From Embiotoca jacksoni (taxonomy: Eukaryota > Chordata > Actinopteri > Embiotocidae): a stretch of DNA of 64,000 nucleotides. Each line of letters begins with the position of its first letter. Position 1 is the stretch's first letter. The DNA is taken from positions 12,840,776 to 12,904,775 of the forward strand of contig JAKOON010000016.1 in the NCBI GenBank assembly GCA_022577435.1, written 5' to 3'. A program made the position numbers and the translations under genes. The notes under the pieces were generated by a model, which ran no database searches, was not told where the DNA came from, and was given only the letters and a program-made list of their open reading frames with translations. Below are positions 12,985 through 25,619 of this stretch, piece after piece.

Positions 12985-13555
12985 CCACCTGACAGGTGGT
13001 ACATCAAGATACTGATTAAACAGCATGATTATTATAATTATGACTATACAGGTTTACCCCGGATTGGTGAATTGAATGGCCACTTGTTGCAATGATTTGC
13101 ACAGAATTCTTCGAAGCTGAAAACATCCCACTTCTTGCATGGCCTGCATACTCACCACACATGTCACCCATTGAGCATGTTTGGGATGCTCTGGATTAAT
13201 ATAGAAAGATAAAAACACGTATATGTAGCAATGTGTAAAATTGTGCTTAATACTGAAAAAAAAAATTGTAATCAAGATTAAACTGCACTTTCTAGATTCA
13301 TTATTACCAGTTCAAAACCCACCAGTGCAATAATCAGGCTGTTCTATCAGCATCTTGGTGTGCCACACCTGTCAGGTGGGTGGATTATTTTGGCAAAGGT
13401 AAAGTGGAAATTTGTGAAGACATTTGTGAACAAAATTTATGAACAAAATTTGGGACAAATAAACTTTTTTTGTGCACAGATTAAGTCTTAGATTTCACAT
13501 CATGAAAATTGCAAACAAAACAAAAGTGTTGCATTTATATTTTTGTTGGATCTAG
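12985..13555 (+). pseudogene. Tc1/mariner transposon relic with transposase fragment
   Basis: A plus-strand fragment at about 13076-13198 translates to Tc1-type transposase text, including LLAWPAYSPHMSPIEHVWDA. The usual SPDxSPIEHVWD block has His in place of the family's Asp. The block is flanked by two inverted copies of a CCACCTGACAGGTG-containing segment (about 12987-13035 and 13325-13380). The 3' text running to TTTTTGTTGG at about 13550 matches the terminal region of this fish Tc1 family as I recall it. Only the C-terminal part of the ORF remains, with breaks, so the element is dead. Confidence 0.8.
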
Positions 13556-13802
13556 CTACTGTAGTCACCGTGGCCGACCCTGCACACAGCGCTAGCATGG
13601 GTAAAGATTGTGCACGTGTATAAAAAGTATTGAACGTTTATTCTAATACGTTTAACTGTAACCATATAATTAACTGTAATGTCAGGACATTAAATATGTG
13701 AATGTACACGATGCATTGCATCATCTGTCAAACAAGTTCAGTTGACTAAAATGCATCATGAAGTCAGGCACATTTTGTCAATTCAGCAAGTGGTCTGAAC
13801 AC

Positions 13803-13803
<1 letters not shown>

Positions 13804-13876
<73 letters not shown>

Positions 13877-13984
13877 GACACACTAATCAACTCAGGTCAG
13901 ACTCTGGTCACATAGTTACTCAGCACAAAAGTTAAGCCGTCACACTGGGAACAATGCCACACACACACACACACACACACACAC
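13804..13984. repeat. two (CA)n microsatellites
   Basis: CA arrays at 13804-13872 (ending in CAGACAGACA) and 13957-13984. A diverged GT tract follows at about 14041-14066. Confidence 0.95.
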
Positions 13985-14069
13985 CCACAAACACCACCAG
14001 GTTTAACATAACTCACACTTTTTCTATAAAGACTCGCAGAGTGTGTGTGTTTGTGTGTGTTTGTTTGGG

Positions 14070-15595
14070 AGCAGGAGGGTGGCAGGTCAGAGATGTCATG
14101 CAGTGAAGAGGAAAGAGGAAGTGAGCTGTTTGTGGGAAAAAGATGGGTGTGATGACCTGGACATGCAGAACAAAATGAAGTACAGTTGGAAATAGTGTGA
14201 ATTTGATTTGATTCTATAGTGTTCACATGTCACTTTTCTTTCTAAATCATAAGCAAAAAACAAACTATACATGACATATTTGTTGGAAATATTAACAGGC
14301 TGAATCTGATGACTCAAATATTTTATCTCAAAAAGGCATTGAAACAACAGAAATTTCATTTATATTTTAATTCAAGCTTAATCAAAACATTTTTTGGATC
14401 ATAAGTGACAAATGATGTCAGTCAATTCATTGAATTTAGAGAAATTAGGCTGAGCTCTGCTCTGTTGTAGTGAAATATACAAGAATATCTGGGGTTCTTT
14501 GTTTTGTTTTGGATTTCTCCTGCAAGGGTCTTCTCCTGCCTCAGATCTTCCTCTCCATCCACCTCCTCCTCTTTCCTAACTCTCTTCTGAAATTCTCAGC
14601 TGCTGCCGTCATGGCGGGACATCCCCTCTGAGACTGTTTTAACAGTTTTAGCTGCACTTAGTTGACCTTGATGCGGGTATTTGTGTGTGTCTGCAGACAG
14701 ATTTTGACACATAATTTCAGTAAACTCCAAACTGTTAGTTGTAAGAAAGACTCAGTTGCCTTTGATGAAAGTTTTTTCTGCACTCCAGAAATGACATGAT
14801 TGTTCTTCTCTGTACACGCAACGAAAATGCAAAGTAACGTCCGCCCACATGGATTAAACGTGGGCTATGCAAAACAGCTGCGCACCCTCATAACGAACAC
14901 ATTGTGTACATGTATACGCATGAACTAAAATTCATGCATATTAATGTACACAGTGTGAATACTACAGTGATAATACATGCACATGAATTTTGTCACTTAT
15001 CCAAGTCACACTTAATATGGGTTTGTTTTGTGTTTAGTTTTCAGACTGAACAGACTGGTGTTCAATGAGCAATACATTTCTGCTTGAAACAAAACCTACA
15101 CATCCGGCACCCCGATGGGACAACAATCAGCTTTAAGTAGGTCATAGCTTCCTGGCAAAATGACCACAAATGATAAAATGCTGCCAAAATAAATAATTCA
15201 AGAAATGATACAAAATTTGTATTACAGCTGGACAGAATCATACTGGTTTTTGCTTCTTTACGCTATGCTAAGATAAGTAACTGCTATCTATATAGTTTTA
15301 TATTTACTGTATATTCCTGACAGTGGTATGAATCTTCTCATCTAAGTTTTGGTGAGAAAACAAATAATTGTTGAAGCCTAATGCATTTATGAGTCCAGCT
15401 CTCTCCACCAAAATAAGAGGCACTGGTGCCCTGATCTCTCATTAGCACACTGCTGGGAAACTCACCCAGGTCTCGCAACAAATTCCAGTCCACAAGTACA
15501 CTTTATAAAATCCAGAGTAAAGGTAACAAGCTGGTATTCTTCTCTGCTTAAGAAGCAGTGGGGGATTCCACTACGCAGATGAGCGACAGCAGTAT
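14070..15595. other. gene-free stretch, nothing recognised
   Basis: No exon chain, RNA gene or assignable mobile element was seen on either strand. Short frames carry no recognisable protein motif. Confidence 0.4.
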
Positions 15596-15597
15596 AT

Positions 15598-15599
<2 letters not shown>

Positions 15600-15684
<85 letters not shown>
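15600..15684. repeat. (CA)n microsatellite
   Basis: About 85 bp of pure CA dinucleotide. Confidence 0.98.
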
Positions 15685-15685
<1 letters not shown>

Positions 15686-16391
15686 CCATGCAGTTGTATC
15701 AGAAAAGGAATTTCAGAGACTCCTTGCAGTTATTCTGGTCAGGCTGCAGCCAAAGGTAACGCAGACATCAACTCTGTCTTCATGCCTCCATCCTCCAGAC
15801 TCCGGCTCAGCAGGCCACAACTCCGACCACTGACCACATGCCCCCCGTGCATCCAGCACCAAACCTTATCAAACAGCCTCCCCAAACAGTCCAACTGGCT
15901 TCGTAATTCAACCTCAGAATGCTGCCATTGCATCTGGCTGATGCTCAGCTCTGTGATCGTACGGAAGCGAGATTAATCAAATCATCCCAGACGTTAGTAC
16001 ATTCAAAGAGGACTTTGATTTTGTTTTTAAGATGAGGACAGTGTAATCTTTGTGTGTGTGAATGTGAGATGGGGGATGGCATGAGGATTAGCCTTACTTA
16101 AACCTTAAACCAAGTCCTCAATTTAAAATTGAATGCCTTTACATTATGGGGCCTTGTTTTTTGTCCCCCAAAGGAAGTCGAGTCCTCACAATGTGACTGT
16201 AAAGAGATTGATGTCCCACAAAAGGAGTACTACAATACTCACAGAGTACTGACACAGAAAGTCAGGAGCCATTAGGAAGGTCATGTGTTAAGTGCTGGTT
16301 GGTGTCCCTGCTCCCTGTCAGCTGTCTTCACTCGCTGCCTGAAAAGAATCACGGCAGGATGACCATTGTTATCGCTCTGTCTGGGTTTATC

Positions 16392-16480
16392 GTGTGTGTG
16401 TGTGTGTGTGTGGGGGGGGGGGGGGGGTCAACAGTTAGATACATAGATAGATAAGACTTTAGTCATCACAGCAGCATGGA
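16392..16480. repeat. (GT)n plus G16 tract, then a LINE-end remnant
   Basis: GT units at 16392-16412 run straight into about 16 G residues (16412-16427). Downstream, GATAGATAAGAC followed by CAGCAGCATGG resembles a decayed minus-strand copy of the LINE 3' end at 21768, with the central part lost. The microsatellite is certain and the LINE assignment is tentative. Confidence 0.6.
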
Positions 16481-16597
16481 AACACAGTTAGGAAAAAGGT
16501 GCAGACAATACAATTGTGAGAGTGCAGCAGTCTGCCACTGAAGGAGCTGCTTAAAGCTAATGAAAATATCTTTGTTCCAAGGAAGGGAAACCAGTTT

Positions 16598-16601
<4 letters not shown>

Positions 16602-16674
<73 letters not shown>

Positions 16675-16682
16675 GTGTGTGT
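16602..16682. repeat. (GT)n microsatellite
   Basis: About 80 bp of GT with one GC interruption near 16670. Confidence 0.98.
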
Positions 16683-17349
16683 CCTCTCCTGCTAGAGTGT
16701 TTATGGAAAGGAAGGAAGATTAGCTGGGCAAGCAGCCTATTTTTGGCCACACAGTGTTTGACAGCGTTCTCTACTGCATGTGTACACACACATATTTTAA
16801 CTTTGAAAATTAGTATAAAAGCTAAAAAACTGCGTCTCATACAAGTACAAATGAAAAATAATACAATACTATAATATCTTGTGTATGTAAACAGAGCTTT
16901 TACTTAGACATCAAGAAAACATGAGTTTATTGTTGCAGCAGAGTAGGACTATTTGTTTTTACTACATTTTTAAATGCTTTTAAATGGACACAGAAGTGAC
17001 AAGAAACTGTACTTTGTATTCTGTTTGCTGATATCTCAGTTTAAATTAATATATTAAAGAGTTATACGTTTCTGTCTTTCAAAATGTCTTCAAAAATGGA
17101 TATATATTTCGCAAAGAGCTATTTTTAGCTGTCCAGACTTGCTTTTGAATGGTTAAAGGACAGAAACGTGTCGTGTCAATCATGGCTGGAATCATTTGTT
17201 CATCAATTACATTTTGTCAACTACAACTATTGGTGAAATTAATTTCAGTTTCATGAAAATGTACTTAAATGGGAGTTTTTATGCCTTGTTAATGCTCGTG
17301 AACATGTTTGGAAAGTCTTCAAATCCAGCACAGAAATTCACTTGGACTC

Positions 17350-18230
17350 AGGGATGAACTGATTAGATTTTGGTAATCACAGGTCAAAGGTCACCATGAC
17401 CTCACAAAACATGTTTGTGGCCCTAACTTAAGGCCTAACAGGATACAAGGATAAGAAGAGATCAAAAAATGTCATGCAAATTGTCAAAGGTCAACTTCAC
17501 CGTGACATCAAAACACTTTTCTGGCCATTATTCAATACCGGAACACAGGAACAAAAGATCCTATTTTACATTTGGTCACATACAAGCAGCCACCAACCAT
17601 AACGTCACCCATTGTTGGTGAACTGCTGGTTTCAAGCTTCTAGTTCGGCATCTTGACTATCGCATCTTGTTTTTTTGGAGCCAGAAGGAGACCTGTCAAT
17701 CAAACCCGCAAGCCCCCAACTATACCAACTCTTGTGGCCAAATATCGAATTAATTACAGAATTATTTTCAGATGGACCTTCAGAAAACTTATTCAAAGGA
17801 GTGATTTAGCAAATGACACCATATTGACTTGTGGAAAAAAAATTATTGACTTCATGAGATACATTGTATAGAAATCTATGGGGTCAAAGGCTTTTTGGAG
17901 CCAACCTCTAGTGACCTTTTGTGGTATTGTACTTGTGGATTGTACACCTGAATTGGCCTCACTTTTCAGACCTACGTCCACCTTTATATAAAGTCTATGG
18001 TCAGATACTGAAGTGGTGACACTAATCTCGGGGTGCATCTTAAAACTGTGGTTACTTTATGGATCTTCTGTGCAGTCAGGTTGAAGATGTGTGTGCATCA
18101 TCTTTGCAGCAAGATCCATGTTGGGAGCCTTGGTGGTTGTAGACATTGTTCCCTCAAAATCTACAAACATGGAAGTAAACTGCAACTTGACTGGTTGGCG
18201 GAGATATAAAACTGTGAGGCAGCAGTTCTA
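17350..18230. repeat. unclassified fish-type interspersed repeats
   Basis: The text GGTCAAAGGTCACCATGACC (about 17383) and CCACCTTTATATAAAGTCTATGG (about 17977) resembles blocks that recur in fish intergenic DNA. No coding frame, TIR or target duplication could be defined, so class and borders are open. Confidence 0.35.
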
Positions 18231-18496
18231 GTTCTAATTATAAGCATGAGGCCTACAGACATACAATCAATAGCTCTCTTATTTTAACTTTTCACAAATT
18301 TTAGAGCTTGTTTTTCTTAAAAACAACAATCTTTTGGTAATGTACATGCATGATTGTCAGTCTTACCTTGATCATCAAATATTTGGCTGCAGGATTTCTA
18401 TAGCAACAACACATCATCCGTATTGTAAAACTAACCAGTCTCACGATGGTCTAATTATTAAACAGTGTGTCTTCTGTGCACTCGCCTGGATCTGTG

Positions 18497-18498
<2 letters not shown>

Positions 18499-18557
<59 letters not shown>
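18499..18557. repeat. (GT)n microsatellite
   Basis: About 59 bp of pure TG. Confidence 0.97.
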
Positions 18558-18558
<1 letters not shown>

Positions 18559-18899
18559 CCTCAGCTGAGGGAGAATGTGCTGATAAACCACGATGACTGT
18601 GTAAATTACAGATGCTTAATGTCGGTCTTGTTATCAGAGCAGCGCTTGTGTTAATGGTCATTTTTCTGTTGACTTGTGGGGTTGGGGCAGCTTTGCCCTC
18701 TTTAAAACCCTGGGAACACCACTCTCCTGATCTACATGTTTCAGTCACTCCCAGGTTCTTTTGTCCTTTCATTTTCAGTTTTATTTAACTCCATTAGACC
18801 TCTCTTTGTCAGATGTCGTGTGCCTCCTCCAGGTGCTTACGCAAATAAATGGAAATCTGAGGATGCAAATAAAATGGAAAGCACGTGTGTGTGTTTGAA

Positions 18900-18902
<3 letters not shown>

Positions 18903-18963
<61 letters not shown>

Positions 18964-18965
18964 TG

Positions 18966-18997
<32 letters not shown>

Positions 18998-18998
18998 G
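18903..18998. repeat. compound (GT)n(GCGT)n(GT)n microsatellite
   Basis: GT at about 18904-18945, six GCGT/GTGC units to about 18968, then GT again to 18997. It is CpG-bearing and purine-pyrimidine alternating throughout. Confidence 0.95.
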
Positions 18999-19856
18999 GA
19001 TCTTTTGTCTTTACCAGACAGGTAAAAGCCTGGAACACATGATTGATCAGGGTGGGGCGGGGAGATAATGGGAGAAGATAATGGGAGAAAGAGAAGGTAG
19101 AGGCCAAAACGGAGGGGTGTTCCTTCTGTTTGCTTGTTGTAACCTCATATCTGCCTCTGGCTGATGATACAAACATAACTGATGCCAACATATCACTTTC
19201 TCTGAAACTGTGTCCACCTTGAAGCACCTTACCGTTTAAAGCATGTCCCTATCTTCATATTTTAGATAATAATCCACATGAACTTGCCAAAAGGTTTTAA
19301 AAAAAGGGAAAAAAATCCTGTTTGACTGCGCTGTATTGCATTAGTAGTACAGTATTCCTTAAAATCACGATTTGAATGACAATATGTTATCATGAGGATA
19401 CCTCTGCTTTTAACCCTGTTTGTCAGTGTTCATCAAAAATGCCTGGATGACCGTATAAATACATGTCTTTCATCAAACTAAAACTGCTTTTATAGTTTTA
19501 TATATTAAAGTATAAAAGTACAACTTTTTGAAAATGTTCTGAAAGTTTAGTATCACATTCGTGTATTAGCGTGAACAGCACCTGCTCCTCTCCCTCCCTC
19601 CACCAGAGCAGAGGAAGGGAGGGAAGACAGACGTGAAGAAAACAGTTTGACTGCCAGCATTGTTCCACAATCACATCTTTCTGACTCGGTTTCTCTCCAT
19701 CTGTATAATCTTCTGCATATTTCTTCCTCTCCAGTGATAATGCTTCTTTTCTCTGCTATCTTCTATCTCATGTCTTTGTGTAGTTTTTTTTTCCTGTGTT
19801 GTTCAGCCTGTCTCCTGCTGATTGCCTACAGTAGCAAGATTCTACAGAGTGAGCAC

Positions 19857-19965
19857 AGACACACACACACACACACACACCCTGTACACTCTGTGAGAAA
19901 CAGGAACAGGGGAGGTGGGGGGGCTTCCTGTCTGGCTGTAGATCTCTCTGTGTGTTTTAATGTGT

Positions 19966-20036
<71 letters not shown>
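19857..20036. repeat. (CA)n and (GT)n arrays about 90 bp apart in inverted sense
   Basis: A (CA) run at 19858-19880 and a (GT) run at 19969-20035. The two are complementary, so the transcript or single strand could fold back. Confidence 0.95.
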
Positions 20037-20039
20037 TGG

Positions 20040-21760
20040 CATGCGTCCAGATGGTAGAATTGCTGGAGAAATGAGACGGGAGTCGGTGGGGAGATTTTCG
20101 ATTTAATAGTCACACAGGAGGCACTACTGTGGATGAAAGACGCTGACATGCAGTGTACGACAGCAGCAGGCTCCAGTTACTGCTGCTGTGAACTTTCAGG
20201 TGCACAGATTTCTTTTAAGTTTTGGAAACTCTGGAGCAACTGTTAAAGGCAGGAAAAATGTCTTAAATGCCTTAAATGTGCAAGTCAGACTTAATCTGTT
20301 TTCCACATGTTTGCTGCAAAGCTGTTCTTCACAGGATGTCCCTCAAAGAGGAATTGAAAAACTGTCATACGAAGGCTAAAGGTCAACAAGATGCAGGAAA
20401 CACCCACCACCGTTCTCAAGACTTTCATCCATCTGAAAGAAAAAAAATCACAAAAAAAAAAGAAAATCACAATTTTTAACAGTAAAGCTATTTCCATATT
20501 TTTAAAAAGGGGCCTGCTTTGGGAGGTGGGTAATAGATCTTTTTTTTTTTTTTTTTACCAAACAACACACCAATCTTTGGGGTTTCTTTTTCAGAGAACT
20601 GGATGCTCTGTGTTGGAAATGTCATACACGAGAGGCACAACTGGGCCACAGGGAAGAGGAATGTCTGTGGTGGCCAATAGCCATCCATCATTTCTGGAGA
20701 TTTGCTTTTCATTTTGGAAGCTATGATGATTAGTTGTTTTCCAGATTGGGATTCTTTACATAACATAATTTAGATAATATGTTTGAGCTACACTGTGCAA
20801 ACTGATGTATGTGCAGGGTTTAAAACTAGTAGTCTGTTTCTACATTTAGCTAGGGGGCAAAGTTTCTTTGTAAAACTGATTTTAAGGGGCGGGCCTACGA
20901 GCCTGATTGCATCTTTGCCGTCACTATGGGTTCTATCGGCACGAACGAACCACGACCAGTCAAAGTCCAGTTTCGACAAGTTTATTAACACACAAAATAA
21001 CTCCGATGATCGTGTGCCCTCCTGCCCAGCCTCCGAGCACATGTCCAACGTCCTTTCTGCAGCCAACCTGCAGCCCAGTGTCCTCCAGGAGTCCTCCCTC
21101 CTCTGGTGTCCTCCCAGGTGCTTTTATGTGGAGAGAGATGATCAGTGATTCCCTGCAGCTGTGCTACTTAAGCCTCTTCCAGGCACCGTTCCCTGAGTCA
21201 CTCATTCCCCCAATCAGTCCCACCTGCAGCTGAGCCCAAACCATGCCCCACTACCACAAGAATGTTTTCCAAGCATGTAGCACCAATAGAGGTATACATT
21301 TGTTAAAGGATGAAGGATTACAAAGAAGTAATGGGTTAGTAAGAAATTAATGGGACGGTAAAGTGAAGACAATAGACAGAATAGGAGGAGGCAGCAATAA
21401 TCTATTTCTGCTCCAGGTGAGATATTATACTGTACTAAATAGCCTCATTACAGGGCTTTTGGGTGGAGATGTGGCCACCTTATTGTTTCCACCTATAGGC
21501 CTACAACAATGGAAGGCAACTGATACGTTTCTACAGTGACGTACAGTATATAATGTGTGTGCATTTGCATGAGCGACTGTCTAATGTTTGCAGAGCGTTT
21601 ACCTGCGCGATGGACACCTAACACCTGGCCCAGAGGTTGAACCAGTTTTCTTTGTTTGTGTGTGAGAGAGGTGGCAGGGGGGTTAGGGTCCTGAGGGGCC
21701 GAGGACGATGAGATTGCTTTGTTGTTTAAACAGGCACTGTTTTCAGATGTAGGTGTGTTT
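20040..21760. other. gene-free stretch, possible decayed LTR at 20930-21250
   Basis: No exon is supported. On the minus strand a GTTAATAAACTTGTCG block at about 20974-20989 looks like a retroviral-type polyadenylation region, and GC-rich text continues to about 21250. I could not find LTR ends, a target duplication or a partner LTR. Confidence 0.25.
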
Positions 21761-21767
21761 GTGTGTG

Positions 21768-22320
21768 TATAGATAGATAGATAGATAGTTACTTTATTAA
21801 CTCCACAAAGGGAAATTTTTTTTCGCTACAGCAGCATTATAGGTACAGGAAAGCAAAAAATATTAAATATAAAAATGCACAGTATATACAATAAAATAGA
21901 ATAAAATAAAATAGAATAATTAAATTTCATTAAAACTAACTAAACAATAGTGCAAGGATTTAAACAAACAAGAAAACAGACAACCAACGGTGTTATTGTT
22001 GTGTGATGGATTTTTCCAGAGGTGAGTTATTGTACAGTCTTATCGCAGTGGGCAGGATCTGTATCTGTCCTTGTGACAGCGGAGCTGGAGGAGTCTTTTG
22101 GAGAAAGTGCTCCGCTGTCCCTGCAGCAGGTGGTGGAGAGGTAGGTCAGGATTATCCAATATGGATAATGGTTTCCTCAGCATCCTCCTCTCCACCACCT
22201 TTTGCAGGCTGTCCAGTTTACAGCCGATGATGGAGCCGGCCTTCTTAACCAGTTTGTTAAGTCTGTTGGTGTCGCCGGCTCCAATGCTGCTCCCCCAGCA
22301 GACTACGGAGAAGTACGTGT
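21768..22320 (-). mobile_element. 5'-truncated LINE, C-terminal RT region plus 3' end
   Basis: The minus strand from about 22320 to 22040 encodes VVCWGSSIGAGDTNRLNKL and LHHLLQGQRSTFSKRLLQL, the C-terminal region of a fish non-LTR retrotransposon ORF2. It continues into a 3' UTR with the GCTGCTGTAGCG / TTAATAAAGTAAC block and ends in a GATA/TATC tail at 21768-21787. The 5' portion is absent, as is usual for LINE insertions. The frame remains readable, which suggests moderate age. The family is probably Rex1/L2-like. Confidence 0.85.
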
Positions 22321-22329
22321 GTGTATGTG

Positions 22330-23775
22330 TGTGTGCTGTTATGCGCAGAAGTGTGATGTTGAAATGAATAACAAATGTGCAGCAGCTTAACACACAGATG
22401 ACAGAAAAATAGAAAAAAAGACAAGACAAGACAATGAATCCAGGATCAGCTTGAAATGTTTTCTTAAATTTGTGGCATCCTCAAGGACAAAGAAAAAAAT
22501 TGCGATCCTGTGCTTCGGCTGAAATCATAATGCAAGCACAAATGTGTTTCTGTGTGTTCGCTTGTCGGTGTCTACTCGCATGGAATCCACTGAGGAGAAA
22601 GCTGATGACAATAAGAGAGAATCCATTGTATCAAGTGTTACAATGTGGGATCAGCAGCTCAACATACAGATTCCATCCATTCCTCTCATGCTGGCGCGAT
22701 GTGCACTCTTAAAAATATGCACATTATGTGACACCTCTTGTGAATGATAAACATTGCATGTGTACGTACATTCTGAGAGCAATGTGTGGTATAATGAGGA
22801 TTTTCCCCCCATGGTAACCTGCTTCTCACCCAGCAACATCTCCAACTATCTCCTGCCCAGACTTGTCTCATATAACACCATGTATACATAGAGGGGTCAA
22901 GCAATATCACAGGAATTAGTGGGCTCTTTTTAAAGCCTCAAAGTGTTGTTTTTTTAATCAGCTAAACATTTGAATTTACTCATGGACTTCTTTCCATTCT
23001 CTATTTCCTCCCCTTATTTTAGTGGGGCACTTCAACAAGGCGGTCTGAAGCCCATCCAGGCAGCCTATGTGTCACAACACCAAGATGTTTAACTTTAAAT
23101 GTCAAAGTGTTTACGTCATCCTAAACCGTCCACATCCTCACAGTGGCGTCAGTCACATCTTGTGGCTGCCAGGAAAATGCAAGGAATTATGGGCAGCACA
23201 GCAGGCTCTGACAATGCCCTCTTCACTACCTCGTGCCTGTCATAACTAACAGTCTCTTTATGACCACAGAGAAGAATTCCATCCGTCACAATGGTAACAC
23301 TGACACACGAGGCAAAGGGGACAACGACTCTGACGTCCTCAGGTCATAATGTAAACTCAGTCGGGTATAGAACCAGCTTTTGTGCATTTGTTCATTGTTC
23401 AGGTTTCAGTTAAGTGTTTATTTTTCAGTTATTAATTATTTGCAAATGGCAAGCCTTGGTGGGAGAGTTGTTTGTCGACTCGGCCCCACAGCTGACACGC
23501 CTTCAGAGATACGGTAGGTGCGGCATTGTGTAAACACACGCTTCTAATACCCTTAGTGGTAAATAAACGCAAACAATTGTGAAAGCACACTGAAGAGAAA
23601 GAAATCTGAGAATTAGAGGAACAAAATGTTCTTTGTGTTAGCGCTGGGATAACGGAGCAAACGTCATTGTTCAACTGCTCATATTTTATAGTTCACATCT
23701 TTTTCCGTTACGACCTGTTTTTATACAATGTGTGACTCCCTTCATTTGGGCGGGTTTTATTGAGATCAGCAATCT
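22330..23775. other. gene-free stretch, nothing recognised
   Basis: Short frames only, none with recognisable protein content or paired splice sites. Confidence 0.4.
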
Positions 23776-23778
23776 AAG

Positions 23779-24110
23779 TTAAAGGAGTAGTTTTTCAACA
23801 TCTTGTAAATTGCTCTTATTTGCTTTCTGGCCTGAAAGTTAAATGGGACATCTGTCCCTCGCGGACGCTCTCGTGCCGCGACTTCGAGGAGTCTTACCGT
23901 CACCATGCTGATGGATGTTGTTAACTTTGGACCGAGCCAGGCGAGCTGTTTCCCCGTTTCCGTTCTCTAAGAGAAGCTAGGCTAACCAGCTTCTGACTGT
24001 TGCCTCACATTTACTACACAGACTTGAAACTGTAACCATCCTTTTGTCTCAGTCTCTGCAAGACAACAACGAAGCATCCAAATGTCAAACTGTTCTTTTA
24101 ACTAAGTATC
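23779..24110. repeat. probable MITE-like fish repeat
   Basis: It begins TAAAGGAGTAGTTTTTCAACA and contains GAGAAGCTAGGCTAACCAGC, a combination I recall from an abundant fish non-autonomous element. The borders are not certain. Confidence 0.4.
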
Positions 24111-24240
24111 GTGGACCAACGTAAAAGCTGAATTTGGTCAAAACCGTCTGAATTGTACTCTGCATAAAAATACATGTGACATCTTAAAGAGAATGAACGA
24201 AATGAAAACAGGATTGAGGTTGTTTTAAATTCTCAAGCAC

Positions 24241-24499
24241 TTAAAGGTGCAATATGTAAGATTTAAGTCCCACCTTGTAATACCACGTTGTACATTAAGA
24301 GGCAATATTCTTGCTTCTTGAGGTGTGAAGTGGTATTACAAGAGAGGGCTGGCTGGGGTCAGCTGGTTAGTACGCTAACTTCAGTAGACATCTGGACGTC
24401 TTTGACAAATCATGAACATTCCTAATTCTTCACATTCTGTTGATTAATCGTAGATATTTTTGAATGCTTTGAACTAAAACGTACATATTGGACCTTTAA
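24241..24499. mobile_element. short MITE with TTAAAGG inverted ends
   Basis: The left end TTAAAGGTGCAATATGTAAG and the reverse complement of the right end (TTAAAGGTCCAATATGTACG) match at 17 of 20 positions. It is 259 bp with no coding capacity. Its tips share TTAAAGGT with the element at 4783-5390, so the two may be relatives. Confidence 0.75.
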
Positions 24500-24998
24500 A
24501 CACTCTGACCAAATATGCACTGAATGATTGCAGGATCTGGCATGAAGAAAATATAGTGCAGCTGGTGGTGCTTCTGAACAAAGAGACAGAAGGGAGAACC
24601 TTGACTGCAAAAACAGATATATGACTGGTTAAAGAGAGAAAATCTCTTTTTTGCATGTTGGTTGACGTCAACTTTGATTGCTTTTTGCATTAAAGAAAAC
24701 ATGGCTTCCAAGAAGGGATGTGTTTTATGTTCGTGGCAGCAACTGACAGGAAGAACCAAAACCAAACATTATAAACAGAAAACCCAGATGTTTCCCACCC
24801 TGTCTTGGGGGTTGAAGTCCACAAACTCCACAACAATAAATAAAGGAGTATTCCCAGGTGGATGAATATCATAAAGATGCCAAGAAGTCCCGTAAACACA
24901 CAGTAAAGTGACTCCAACATTTGCAACTTGAACGAAAATGTGTAAAAAGATGACAAACATGTAATTATGTTCAAAACCTGCTCTGCTCAATCACAGTC

Positions 24999-25021
24999 GA
25001 CCCCCCCCCCCCCCCCCCCCC
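24999..25021. repeat. poly-C tract
   Basis: More than 20 consecutive C residues, followed by C-rich text to about 25075. This is a potential G-quadruplex on the minus strand and a likely sequencing or assembly trouble spot. Confidence 0.9.
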
Positions 25022-25314
25022 ACCACCACCGTGCTCCTGGCCCCCCACCCTGCTCCGCTCCTGGCCCCCTTGCAGTATTCCTCCCATTCCCCAGGACTTC
25101 CTCCTCTTGACTTTTCATCCCCTTCTATCTTTTTAATTTCCTTTTGTCTTCATCTCTGTCTGACCTTGTTGTCCTTTCTCTCTTCCAGTCTGCCAAGGAA
25201 ACACAAACTTTTAAAAGCGTCCCCTAAGACTCCCAGAACGATATTCTTCATGGACAGCCCTAAATTCTTACTAATCATCTCCGACGCGCACGCACGGATA
25301 CACAAATGCGTGCA

Positions 25315-25322
25315 CGCACGCG

Positions 25323-25370
<48 letters not shown>
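25315..25370. repeat. (GC)n(CA)n microsatellite
   Basis: An alternating CG run at about 25317-25331 continues as CA to 25369. Confidence 0.95.
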
Positions 25371-25371
<1 letters not shown>

Positions 25372-25499
25372 CTCCCAGAATATTAAGTCCAAAACCACAC
25401 CCAGCTCCAGGTCTCGAGCCCTCCCACACGCGCTCGCGACAGCCGTGCCGGAGAACGTGCATTTTTCTTTTTTTTTTTGGGGACTACCAGTAAGATCTC

Positions 25500-25612
25500 C
25501 AGCTGCCGTTTAGTCACGTTTGGAGGCTGATTTTCAATATTTTCCAATTTCTTCTGCCCTATTTTGAGTTGAGCTTTTTCCACATCTGGACCTGCACACA
25601 GTTTCCTTCTCG
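25500..25612 (+). other. candidate non-coding first exon of emp2
   Basis: A pyrimidine-rich block ends in a very good donor, TTCTCG|GTGAGTGAAC (GT at 25613-25614), downstream of CpG-containing text at 25420-25460. emp2 coding starts 16 kb further on at a splice-acceptor-like site, and EMP-family genes usually carry an untranslated first exon upstream of a long intron. The link is inference only: no transcript evidence is available and another unseen gene could own it. Confidence 0.3.
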
Positions 25613-25619
25613 GTGAGTG

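Noticed and set aside
20930..21250. Solo LTR
   Set aside because: A polyadenylation-like block is present on the minus strand, but TG/CA ends and a target duplication could not be found.
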